Part shown: piece by piece, positions 10,642 through 21,290 of the stretch
Position numbering within the stretch: the first letter of the stretch is position 1
Layout of the letters: the number at the start of each line of letters is the position of its first letter
NCBI GenBank assembly: GCA_036320915.1
Contig: JAXBDG010000001.1
Coordinates: 992,001-1,056,000, forward strand
DNA length: 64,000 nt
Source: Linnemannia elongata
Lineage: Eukaryota; Mortierellomycota; Mortierellomycetes; Mortierellales; Mortierellaceae
Reading direction: 5' to 3'
Position numbers and translations under genes: made by a program
The notes under the pieces: generated by a model
What the model was told of the DNA's origin: nothing
Databases searched by the model: none
What the model saw: the letters and a program-made list of their open reading frames with translations, nothing else

Positions 10642-11958
10642 AAAGCGCCCTCTGCTATACATTCTCTCTGCGTCTATTCCGACTCGACCAGCTTTCTCTC
10701 GCCTCGTCCGGATCTCATTCAAGTCCTGCCCCTCCCTCTCATCAAGACACACTCTCTATTACACATAATCGTCACTGTTGCTGTTTGGAGGATAATATTC
10801 TTTTATTTGATTCGGATGCGAAAATAGCCTCGCATACCCCTCCAACCTCCAACCTCCAGCATTTTCATTCATTCACTGTACAACACTCGGCATTCTTCAT
10901 CATCATAATAAACCAATTCTGTCATAAAAGGCAGACAAACAAACAAAATCCTGTAACCTGCTCATGAATTGAATGGTCTTTTTGAATGTCTGATTGATCT
11001 GCGCTACAAAGTTAAAAAGAGACATAGAGACAATGTAACAAAAAGAGTATAGCTGGAATGAAGGGAAAGTAGAAAATCAGTTATGCATCTCAAAGGAGAA
11101 AGACAGTTCTTATTTCCGTCCAGGAATAGTCATGTCGCAGCTCTCCTTTTCTTTATCGTTGAAGAGACGTACTTGGGTCGTAGACATCTGTCGACCCATT
11201 GTTACCAAACGACTATTTGTTGTTGCTTTGTGTTGTGATTTTTAATAAAGGTAAAATGGACCATGAGAACAGCGAGTGACAGGACACGCAGCGAGATAGT
11301 CAACGGCGGAAGAGGTTGTCCATTCTCTCGCTATTGTTCATGATTGCCACCAATTTTCATCTTCATCCATGAAGCTGTGAACCCATCCATTAGTGATCCA
11401 GCATCAAATAAGCTCATAGTGCGCAGACAGAGAACAATAAAGTACCTATGGTATCATCCATGACTCACGCCTATAGTACTGAAGCACCTTCCCTCATTCC
11501 TCAGACGACAGAGGTGCTGAGCAACTGCGCCATACTGCAAGGAGGCAAAGTTAGCCTTACCCAGCACACGGCGCCTTTATTCGTTTCTTATTTCGTTTAG
11601 AAAACAAGGGTGTCATTCGAGGGTGTCATGATGAATAATCAAATCCTAAAAGCATATTTTTTTTTGAGTGCGGCGCGTACAGTTATTGCTCAGCAAACAG
11701 TATCAAACGAACATGATGTTCGTAGTAAGAGGAGGTACTATGCTGCAGTGGTCAATTGACAAACAGACAAAGGGATGTGAAATGGTATAAAAGGTGCCGA
11801 ACACCCTCGTCCTTTTGTTCTCCATCAAACGCACTCAAGACAAGCAAAGCAAGCCAAGCACAGCAGGCCCAACAAGCAATACCACAACCAACTCTTTTAT
11901 CATAACACACACCAGCACTCTCAACCAAGTCCTCAACACCCTTCCCAAAACCACTACC
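10642..11958. other. Intergenic region between small paralogs 3 and 4
   Basis: No gene seen in 1.3 kb apart from the TATA box of paralog 4. The first 150 bases are the likely 3' UTR of paralog 3. Confidence 0.5.
11786..11792 (+). promoter_or_regulatory. TATA box of small paralog 4
   Basis: TATAAAA 173 bp before the ATG at 11959. Confidence 0.7.
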
Positions 11959-12156
11959 ATGTCGCTCTTCAAGATCTCCAAGAACAAGATTGCTTCGACT
12001 GCCAGCACTCCCGTGCAGACTCCTCGCTCCTCGCTCCAAATCAATGCCTTGGATGCCAAGATGACCTCCACTGTGACCCCCGCTGATGTTGAGAGACTCC
12101 TCAAGAAGACTAGCACCATTGGTCACTACCAGGCCTTGTCGCTGGCTAGGATGTAA
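11959..12156 (+). CDS. Small TPAQTPR-motif protein, paralog 4 (65 aa)
   Basis: Intron-less 65-residue protein, MSLFKISKNKIASTAS then TPVQTPRSS: the most diverged copy of the family block (K-I-A-S-T-A-S where others have K-T-A-S-A-A-N). The second half is helix-like (PADVERLLKK) and the end GHYQALSLARM nearly repeats that of the gene at 10417-10641, its head-to-tail neighbour. The start is the ATG that gives the family N-terminus; the open frame before it is CA-rich leader. Function unknown; no signal peptide or membrane helix. Confidence 0.88.
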   Translation: MSLFKISKNKIASTASTPVQTPRSSLQINALDAKMTSTVTPADVERLLKKTSTIGHYQALSLARM

Positions 12157-12551
12157 TAGGTGGTCAATCGTCTTACCCTCTGGCATGAATGCCGCCTAGC
12201 TTACCCACACACTCCACTCACTTCGCTTCATCTCCCTGTAAAACTACTATATTCTTAATAATAAATTGTATTCTACTCCCTCCTACCACTGGTTTGTCGA
12301 TTTCGCTTGATATGTGCGCCTTGAAGAGTAAAGTCTGGTCGTTAACATTAAACGCGGTTGCTCTTTGGGGGCCCAAGTCACCAGAACTCATCGTCTTCAG
12401 AGGCACATCCCGAATGCAGCCTTCCAAGCAGAACACACGTAGTACACATCATTGTCGTCATTGCATGATTTCTTTTTGGCTTCCTTTTGCACAAGTCAAA
12501 TTCAGAATTGTGGGCGATTTATTGCGGAGAGAAAAGGGGATAAATCAGCAT
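12157..12551. other. Convergent 3' flanks of paralog 4 and eS19
   Basis: No gene seen; the genes on both sides end here, with several AATAA-type motifs (for example near 12260) that could serve polyadenylation. Confidence 0.5.
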
Positions 12552-14087
12552 TTAAGCGCGAGCCTGGGCAACGGAGGCAGCAATGCGGTCCAAATCACGC
12601 TGACCATCGACGGTGATCTTGCGTCCACTATTGTTCAGAAAGAAATAGAAGAGGGCAAGGGAATTAGTCTCAATGATTGATGCTCAAATGGCAGGAGCAA
12701 AAGATCCTGGTCTGAATACGCTCTTTTGCAAGAAATTAGGAAAAAAAACGACGTACCCGTTCTCATCAGCCTCCAAGACGTTAATCTTCTCCAAGGCCTG
12801 GAGGACCTTGCGAGCAATGGAGCCGGAGGACTTGACGTGGTGGGAGGGGCGGGAACCGCGGTTGACGGTACCACCGTGGAGCTTCTTGAGGGCACCGACA
12901 CCGACGCCGCGGCGGAGGTAGATGTGGCGGGCAACGGAAGCTATAATAGCATTAGAGATAACGAAGAACCGTTAGTTGCCTGCAATTGATGGGCATGACG
13001 CAGCTGAGGGAGATTTCCTGATATTAGAGATGCTGCTGGTGTAGCGTAGAGTAGTTGTATTCCGACGAAGACATGCCCAGTATGGGTTATTGAAAGATCG
13101 AGTGGTCAAGGCATTGCCGAAAACACAGACAGAAGCGGAGGGTGTGGAGTGAAAAGGCGGCGAGGGTAATGAAGTCTGATAGTTGTGGTATTTGTTGGTC
13201 AGTGTTGTAAGTGCAAGTGAAGCTTCAGCGGTCCGAGCCAAAGTGCCCATGGTAGGTCAGGCGTAGGAGCAGGTGGTGTGTCCTGTTATGTTACCAAAAA
13301 GTGCTCGAGCGAGAGAGAAGAGTGGCGTTTGACGAGGTAGCCACTATGAGGTGTGTGAAGGATGCTCAAAGTGTCTCCCCCTGTCCTGTGTGAATCCCGC
13401 AAAAAATATTCTCATTCCGCCGTTGTTGTGAAAGAGCGATGATCCCCAACTCGAAAACAAAAAAGGGATTTGATGTTGGTGATCCCTCCATTAAGTTCTG
13501 AAGTTATAGTCGAAAAAGCCCTTTTGTTGCTCTGTCCACGACGATCGAGTAGCTGTGTCCTGATGGTTGGTGTGCTTGAAGGTCTTGATGTTATTACCAG
13601 CGCGGACGTAGAACCAGTCGGGGTCATAAGGAGCCAACTCCTTGTTGGTGCCGGTCTTGACAAGATCGACCCACTTGGGGATCTCGAGCTTGCCGGAGCT
13701 AAGTTTTTCAGAAAAATAAACAAAAAAGGACGATGAGTAATCCATCATCCTTCTTTCCAGGTTGATGATTCATTCCCCTTGCAGTTGTCTCAATCCTGAG
13801 GTGGTTGAAAGCGATGTGTCATTCCATCATCGAAATGATCGAATTCAGGCCCTTTCATGAAGGATTTTGACCTTGTCTTCTTGAATGCTTAATCCTGAAT
13901 CGTAGGTTCTCCCTTTCGCACTAATGGTGCCTTCTCGTCTCTTTTATCTTTTCGTCCTTGGTAGTTGAGTTGCTGTTGGGTGGTAAGTGATAGTAAGGAA
14001 TACTCACCGCTTGAGGTAAGCGGCGTAAGCACGGTTGAAGTCGTGAGCGTTGATGTCCTGCACGGTAACCGAGTAGAGGGCAGCCAT
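12552..14087 (-). CDS. RPS19: 40S ribosomal protein eS19
   Basis: Component of the small ribosomal subunit head, needed for 18S rRNA maturation. Four exons on the minus strand: 14087-14008, 13698-13598, 12940-12757, 12627-12552, total 441 nt for 146 aa, the usual eS19 length. Exon 1 reads [20 protein letters not shown]; then [56 protein letters not shown] and a C-terminus [17 protein letters not shown], all in the family order. Introns are 309, 657 and 129 nt with GT..AG borders and phases that fit. Codon use is strongly biased to C/G endings. The promoter lies in the 230 bp between this ATG and the stop codon of the XPG/TnpB-like gene on the same strand. Confidence 0.97.
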
Positions 14088-14316
14088 TTTAACGAATTGT
14101 GAAAGGATTCGACAAAAAAGATATCAAAATCCGTTTTATCGTCGGATCCATCCATCCACTTAAGGGCTTTTACATCCAAATTCTGATTGGTCCGCTGCTT
14201 TCTACGGCTGTAGGACAATTGGCGCCAAAATGACGTCACCGGAGTAGCGTCATCGTGAAACCAATCCCCACAATCCGTCACTAATGCGTGGTGTCGCACA
14301 CGCGTAAAATTCTAGT
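14088..14316 (-). promoter_or_regulatory. Promoter of eS19 and 3' flank of the XPG-TnpB-like gene
   Basis: Only 229 bp separate the two same-strand genes. It contains a perfect CRE/ATF palindrome TGACGTCA at 14231-14238, CCAAT boxes at 14186-14190 (minus strand) and 14261-14265 (plus strand), and GC-rich patches. These fit a strong ribosomal-protein promoter. The same interval is where a TnpB/Fanzor-type guide RNA, normally next to the 3' end of the nuclease gene, would be looked for. Confidence 0.6.
14231..14238. promoter_or_regulatory. CRE/ATF palindrome TGACGTCA
   Basis: Perfect 8-base palindrome bound by bZIP (ATF/CREB) factors, about 145 bp before the eS19 start codon. Confidence 0.6.
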
Positions 14317-17300
14317 CTAGGCTCGTGTCGATTTCCCACGCCTTCCCTGATCCTGACTGGAGGCGGTCATGGTCCTCTTACGACGTCCTGGGGCTCGATC
14401 GGCGGAGGTGCTGCTGATGGCCACACTGCTCGAGGTTGTGCTGGATCCCTCGTCAGAGCTAGCCTTCCAGGGGTATGTACCATCCGCGTTGATAGGCTGG
14501 AGATAATCCGGCCTCTCATGCCTCTCCAGGTGTCCTAGAGCGATCTTGCACATGTTCTCGGCAGCCATGACATCTCTATGATGAAAGATCTGACAGTGGA
14601 AGCAGTAGAAGGTCCGTAAGGTCACTTGTGCGACAAAGTGGGTGCACCTCGGACACTTCTTCGAAGTATAGTACTCGTTCAGTCCTACAACCACATATCC
14701 TAACGATCGCGCCTAAAATTGTGAATAAATCATGTTAGTATTTTTTTTTTCTTTTTTTTTTTTCATTCAACGACATTCACTAACAGTGCTTTGAGTCAAA
14801 GTTATCAATAAAACAGGCCTACCTTCTGAACGAAATACGAAAGAAAAGTCGAGTGTAGCGACGAGAGCCTGGACTTGCTTGAGAATTGCCCGAGACCAAC
14901 GCCAATCAGGATCGGATCGGTGCTCTTGTTATCTTCCACACGCCGACCCAGACTACCGCCAACAATCCCGAGCAGACTCTCTGCGATGGCTTGGTACTCT
15001 GCTTGCCGCGCCCGCCTCATGTCCCAATGATGCCTCTGATACCGATGGTCGTCTCCAGAATAGAACTTTTTCAGTCGTTGCTCAACCTGCTCAAGCTCTC
15101 TCACATACTCAACAACGCTCGCACCTTGTCCTCGAAGGGGTGGTAGATGGGTCTCGATGTGCGCAATGGAGTCGTCCTCCTCGCCTTGTAGTTTAGCCAT
15201 TTTCTCGTTCTCGAGCCACCTTCTGAAGCGAAATATTGGCTGATACGCAGCTTTCTGTTTCACCGCCAAGTTATAGAAGGCAGGTTTCGATAGGGTCGCG
15301 AGCGAATCCGTTACTGGGGGTTGCGCGGAGGTGAAGGTGGAGGCTGAAGCGGGAACTGGATTCAAGGTTGTTGCCCATTGGCTAGCGGGGCTGGTCGATT
15401 CCTGGTTGGTGATGACGATTCCGCCCATGCTGGAGCCCTCCTCAGCCTTTTCCTTGCCAGCCAGGCCATTGGGCAAATGTGCAAACGCGCCAACTACGCA
15501 CGCCTGGCCCCCGTCTAAAGTGAGAATCTTCATCCTGTCCACATCTTTGCCAGGCCAAAGCTCTCTGATGTCCTGCTCGCTCCTAATCACGTTCCTGATT
15601 TCCTGAAGGAAACTGTTGGTCCCAGCAACGGTTGTTGTGATTCTTGAGGGCATATCCTCCTCGGCTAACCTTTTGAAGCGAGCATCCTGCCGTTCTCGTA
15701 ACTTGAAAGTTAGAACTTGTACCAAAAAGCCATCCGTTCGGATCGATCCTTGCGGGATGTAGCCCCCTTGGTGATAATCCCTTGGCTTGGTCTCTTCAAC
15801 TAGCTTCAAATGATCCCGTATCTGGTCCAATGAGATCAGACTAATGGCCCCGCGATGACCAGCCTTGCGCTTTTGACGGTTTGACAGTTCAACTGGATCA
15901 ATGTCTGAGATGAAATGCTTGATAATAACCCCAGGCTCTCGACCTCCAATCCAGTCCTCGAGATCCTTAATAGATGTGAGAGTGGTAATGTCTTCGTCCA
16001 AGAGGGCCAGCTCGACCAATCGCTGCTTCAACAAAGGTCGCTTCCAAAAGAACGCAGCCAACTCACGTTCTGAGAAAGTCACAAACGGTTGCTTCGAGGA
16101 CGTGACGGGGGCGAGACGCCAGCTGTTCGGAATGAGCTCGTTGAGGGCAAGGTAGTTTTCGGCGGCCGAGATGTTTTCCTGAATCCGGATATCGATGTGA
16201 GCCTCTATTTGTCCCTTGTCCTTCAAAGCTTTGACCTACAGTAAAAAAAGTCACGTATAATAAGCTTTATAGTAAAGAACTTCAGTACATTCTTGTTAAC
16301 ACCACGTGTATCCTTACCTGATTGTGCAAAAGGTGGGAGCCGTTATTATACATCTTCTTCAGTTCCACCGAGAGTTGTCCTGCGACGGATCGCACCAGAG
16401 AGCTCGCTGTGAACAGCATTGTTTCGTTTAGCTCGCTCCGATTTCTACAGATGTCGAAGAGTTGAAGCCCTACCAAGATGTTGATGAAAGTGTCGACGGA
16501 TTTGCCGATTTTGGAGTTCTTGTCTGGAAGATTCCTTGAGTACAGGTACGTCAGGAAAGACCGAAGGAACAGGAAAGGTTTGTCGTCCCTCCCTTCCGCA
16601 TCCAAGTCGCCTGAATCCTCCTGAATATCGTCGGCGTCGGCGTCATCGCCCTTGTTGGCCAGGGGCTCAATCCTCCCACACAAATAATCCAAAGTATCCC
16701 GCTCGTCCACCGTCACCGCATCCCGCCGTGCCTCCAACCGCTCCGACTCCAACATGGTCTTGCCTGCTTTCCTCAGTTCCTGTCGCTTAGACTCCTCCGC
16801 GGCCTTCATACGGATCTGCAACATCTCCAGAAACGCACCAATGAGGCCTTGAGCCTTTCTCTTGATATCCACTGCTAGCGCTGAACCCTCGTTGATACAG
16901 TTGATCACCTCGAGCTGTAGATCAGGCCGATCGGTCAAAGCTCGTTCGACGTTTGTCTTCAAAGTACCGACCTCCAGCGACGATATGGGGTGGTGCCAGC
17001 CGAGAGACCTAATGAGACTCTTTTTGCCCTTCTCCGCGTTCGGTTTCGGTCCCTTATCGGATGACGGCTTTCCCTGGATCTTCTTAGCTTTCGCATCCTT
17101 CTTTTTGCTGTCCTTCTTGGTGCTGCTGGTGGAGGTATCGTCGGGGGACTCGGGAGCCTTCTTGGGGGGTTTCCAAACAAATTGCTTGGCCTTGGATGGG
17201 GGCTCATGAGCCAACTTCCCTTGTCGCTCCTTGAAGGAAAATCGCTGACGATGTCGAGGTATTCGTGTTCTGGTTAATGGTGGATGACTATGATCTTGCG

Positions 17301-18653
17301 GATTCGAAGATGTCGAACCAGAAGGCTCCAAACTAGCAGTGGGTGGCTGCTGAAGGAAGGATTCAGAGTTCTTGGTCACCGGTGCTGGGGATTCGATAGT
17401 CCGATACCGATTAAAAGATCTCGGAACTCGCAATCGTGCGATAGCATCGTCGGAGGATCTATCAATTTTTTTAAAGTAATACAAACATGATGAGGTACGA
17501 TTCACACATATAGATTGATCTCGATTGGCGTAACAGTAAATAGTTACCTGGGCTGAGCTCCCCGTATTCGACTCTGTTTGTATTGATCATATCGCATGCA
17601 GAAATCCTGAAATCGGACCTGTAGTTGCTCGAACATGATCTGAGAACCGGGCCGGGATCCATCAGTTTCAAGCCTGGTTTGTTGGAGATCCACAAAGACT
17701 CTGGTCGAGTTGGCGAAGTCCTGATTGTTGGTGTTTTTTGAGATAACCCGGTTGTCAGATAGATAACCCAACACAATGTCCTTTGGGTCTATTAAGTAAC
17801 GCAAGATATCAACCACAGTCAGAGCTTCATCTGAAAAAGAAACCAATATCAATGGATAAAAAATTTCCCACTTGATCTTTACCTGCACGGTCGATTGACT
17901 TGATAATCGAAAAATTAGTCGCCGGGCCGAGGGAGTGAATGTTCTTGTTGTAGTCGTTACGACTCACAGCCGCCAGAGCAGTCAACTGGGAACGAGAGAC
18001 GCCAAGAGCCTTCAAAGATCTGGAACGTTGTACACGAGGATGAGACCTCTGGATATGGGACGCCATAGAGTTCGGATGGAGGTGTACGCCATCATGTCCG
18101 AGTCCCTAGAGATGACAATGTCGTCTGGCTGCGCATCGATCGCGATGGCCACGTCCGCTTCGGTGTCGGCAAGTTTAACAGCCCAGCCCGCGTTCTGCAT
18201 GTACTGAGCAAATCCCGAGCGACTTTCCCGAGACCAGTAAAAAGACGACGCCAGGCTCGACCGAACATCAACAAAGTGACGTTTGCTAATGCGGAGACCG
18301 TTGTCCAGACGGGAGTCAAGAGTGTCCAGGGCTGTGGTGGTGCGTTCTAGTGCTCTGTCCCGTACTCTCTCTCGCTCGGCGGCTGTGTAGCTCTTTTCCA
18401 CTGCCTGATAGCCGTCGATGTAGAGTGACATATCCAGAGAAGACCCATACCGACGGACTTCCTTCTCGAGCATGCGATGTGCGACATCTGGTGGATTGTT
18501 GGAGTAACTGTTGCGAATGACCTGGTAGCATGTTCCGAGGACATCAAGTCTGCGATGTTTGTCGGGAGCGATTTTGGCGATGATCGACTGGTACAATAAA
18601 GCAGGGTTGTAACCCTTGCGTCGTATAAATGGGAACCAAAAAGATATACCCAT
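14317..18653 (-). CDS. XPG/FEN1-like nuclease fused to a TnpB/Fanzor-like RuvC zinc-ribbon nuclease (one apparent frameshift)
   Basis: Predicted exons: 18653-17883 (with the frameshift), 17830-17548, 17458-16318, 16235-14823, 14712-14317; GT..AG borders and phases all fit, giving about 1,334 aa. Residues 1-260 look like an XPG/FEN1 5' nuclease: MGISFW start, Asp37, Asp80 (LYIDG), Glu165 and Asp167 (TEADVAIA), Asp184 and Asp186 (SRDSD), Asp234 (SRNDY) before SLGPATNFSIIK, spaced as the seven FEN1 metal ligands. Residues about 380-500 are disordered and Lys-rich (possible NLS). From about 960: RuvC-I KILTLDGGQ (Asp973), GVGLGQFSS, then NEYYTSKKCPRC (Glu1216), YCFHC, and HHRDVMAAENM (Asp1250), the order of TnpB and Fanzor with C-x2-C..C-x2-C zinc ribbon. 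Frame is lost at 18014-18016, where one more T would restore it. Family assignment is from motifs; the role (RNA-guided cutting, flap cleavage, or domesticated function) is inference. Confidence 0.85.
18012..18016 (-). other. Apparent one-base deletion (frameshift) in the XPG-like domain
   Basis: In coding sense the first frame reads ..LVYNVPDL and then TGA; family-like sequence resumes as LKALGVSRSQLTAL in the -1 frame with no room for an intron. Adding one T to the TTT run would join them. Either a real lesion (pseudogene or relic) or a homopolymer error in the assembly. Confidence 0.65.
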
Positions 18654-21290
18654 AGCGGCTGTTGCAGGCTCATGGGAGGAAGAAAGGAAAGAAAGAGGAG
18701 AGAGAGCTGTTATTGTGTACGCGCTCAACTTATATGAGATGTTTACCAGTTGAATCCCGTCACCCAGATGAGACAGTATAAAGATCAGCATGGGAGCGAG
18801 TCATCTCGCACAGGGAAATCGGCTACAGACAAAAATTAGCTTAGCTTCTCTTTGGAGACGATACTTTCGCCACAGTTCCTTCTTTAGTGCAGAGGTAGGA
18901 CTGAAGAGAAAGAGGCTGATTTAGTGGCCAAATAGGCCAAAGCATTCGAGGACAGCAAGGCAGAGTTAATGGCCCTTCTTGAGAAGATTTACCATGCGCT
19001 CGAGGCCAAAAAGAAAAGAAAGTGCTCGTTACAGTACCTCCAAGAAACAGTAGCTTTGCTACACAGCGCCTATCTTTAAGTCAAAGGCCTGAATGAGAGC
19101 AGTGCTGGGCGAAGTGCCAGTGAATAAATGTAATGTGTCAAATGACCTCATTGTGCCTATTTTCATTGTATTATGGCGTCAAATTGACAGTAAAATCAAT
19201 CCATATTAGGAAAGATTTCATGGTTAGCTTCAGCCAATAAGAGAATTATGGCGTCCATTGTCCTGCACCCTACCGTTGACATCATCGTATCTATCTGATC
19301 GTATGAGCTGTAATGATTCTCCGCGACTTTCTCGCTTTTTGCTTCTCTTGTCGCGTGTGCGGTTACAGTACTGATGATAAATGATAAAGAAGAAACGCGT
19401 AGCTTTTGACTCTTCTTCGAATCCAGGATATTTCAGAGAACCTATGACAATTATCCATACATGAGAAGAAAGCACGCTTCGAATAGTCCTGCCGGCTGCA
19501 ACGGACATTTATTCATCCGCGGGATCCCCTTTCTCCCATTGTTCCTATTTTTTTATGTCCTCTGTCCGTGCCAACTCAATATCTACACTAAACGATTGTC
19601 GCAGACCTTGGAAACATGTTGCGTTATAGCTTTGACGTTTGACGCTTATTTCTCCTCAGTTATTACTGCACGGGTTTACCTTCATTTTTCCTCCATCCAT
19701 TCTTCTTGCCATTTACCTTTTCGCGCTTTAGCACGCCAGGCGATGTAAAATATCGGCATTTTTCTTTATTGCCTCTCATTTCCGCAGATCCAAGGTGCAA
19801 GTCTTGTCGTCTCTTTCTTTCTTTTGTCAGTGGAATAGGTGTTAAAAGTACGAGCGGGTAAATAAACGGTACACTGAATTAAAGTAAGGCGAGACTTACA
19901 GCAGGATACATCACGAGCACAAAAAAGCAATGAGGGCGCTAAATTTGATTTTTCTTTCAGGGAAGCGAATGGCGAGCACGGTTCCAAGAATAAAAACAGT
20001 GCAACAATACTGCTAGCGCGACATGTTGATGCCTTTGATGTGGTCATTAAGTATCTTAGCTGAAGATGATGGAGGATAGCGACCCTCGAAACTAACGGAA
20101 TGGCTTCGAGAGAATTCCAGAAGTGGTGATTTATATGTAATGTCGACAAAAAACAGGGGTGAGGCTGGACACAAACCATACCTCGCCTAAAAGAATTACC
20201 ATATTCCCCTCGTGCAAACACACTATCCTCCTCGTCTTCCTTTCACTGTGAAATGAACCCGAGTAAATCATGCATTGTGCGGCTGTCATATGAGGGGTGC
20301 CAAAGAAAATCATCGACAGATGCTGCAAAAAAACCCCCGAGGGATCGACACTTGGCTGCGCCGAGGAAAAGTAGGATCTGATTTCTTCATTTTGGGTCTC
20401 CCGATGTCACTCCTTGAATAGAAGTCCCCCTTCTCCTTGGTCTCTCCTCAAGTGTATATTCGAAGAAATCGAGCTAACAAATCTGACGAGTCATTCTTTT
20501 CCACTCCTGCATCGGGAACGATTCAGCCATCTCCTTTATCTCCTGACCTTTCCAAACGAGCCTTATTCAATTCAAACAGTTAAGCATTCCTTTTTATTCG
20601 ACGCACCGAACCAACTTCTTTATGGCCAATAGAGTGACCATTTAAGGTTCAAGCTTTTCGGGTCGCATGGACATTTTTTTCAATGTGGATGTTTATCCTT
20701 CTCTTTCTCCGTCAATGTGCGTCCTTTCTCCTAAAGCGAGTGTCGGTTCTGATTCGCCTTCCTTAACCACAGCGCAGACGCCCACCTTTACCCTATTTGC
20801 AACTAACACCATCAGCGTTAACAAAGAAAGAACACTAAGGAAAAAAATCTCCCGGGCAGAACGAATACCCGCTTGCTTACTGTTGGGATGGATATGTGTT
20901 GTCAATGCCAGCGGTTGTTGGCTGCTCATAGATGTCTTCTTTTTGCCCAATTGCTTCATTATTCGTTTTGAACAACTACCTCATCTTTGGTGGTTGGAAT
21001 ACCCTTGGTTGGAAATCGAGGTTTCCGATAAAGGGTGGCCATCCCCACTCAACCTCACTGCTTTTCTCTTTTTTCTTCTCTCTTGCTTATAGTGATCCGT
21101 CCCTTTGCCTGTCCCCCTCCCTCGCAGTTCCTTTGATCCTTAGTACATTCACTCACCCTTGTCACCCTCATTCTGTTCACCATCACAGTAGATCTTTTTA
21201 TTGTTTTGTTCATACCCTGTCTCAACCATTAATTTCACTCTCATCGCGCTCAACCAACACTTACACTTCACTTACACACACACAGACGTC
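18654..21290. other. 2.6 kb intergenic region upstream of the XPG-TnpB-like gene and of the MFS exporter
   Basis: No intact gene recognised. The left part holds a short coding-like relic on the plus strand (18903-19079). The right part, from about 21060, is CT-rich and is the probable promoter and leader of the MFS gene. Confidence 0.5.
18903..19079 (+). pseudogene. Possible coding relic, helix-rich, with an internal stop
   Basis: Read from 18903 the plus strand gives a short charged peptide, one TAG, then 47 codons rich in Ala, Glu, Lys and Leu (KAFEDSKAELMALLEKIYHA, then LEAKKKRKCSLQYLQ) to a TAA at 19077-19079. It looks like a coiled-coil-type fragment interrupted by a stop. No family recognised, no start codon in place; it may be chance. 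Confidence 0.25.

Noticed and set aside
12972..13250. 92-codon open frame inside eS19 intron 2
   Set aside because: Lies within an intron fixed by strong family conservation on both sides; no similarity seen.
13699..14007. C/D-box snoRNA in eS19 intron 1
   Set aside because: GATGATGG sequences resemble a C box, but no matching D box or terminal stem at suitable distance was found by eye.
14317..16235. Bacterial IS605/TnpB insertion or contamination
   Set aside because: The coding region is split by spliceosomal introns and continuous with a eukaryote-style XPG-like domain.
18012..18020. Programmed +1 frameshift at CTT-TGA in the fusion gene
   Set aside because: The CTT-TGA context recalls known +1 sites, but the conserved downstream frame is -1, not +1, and no -1 slippery heptamer is present.
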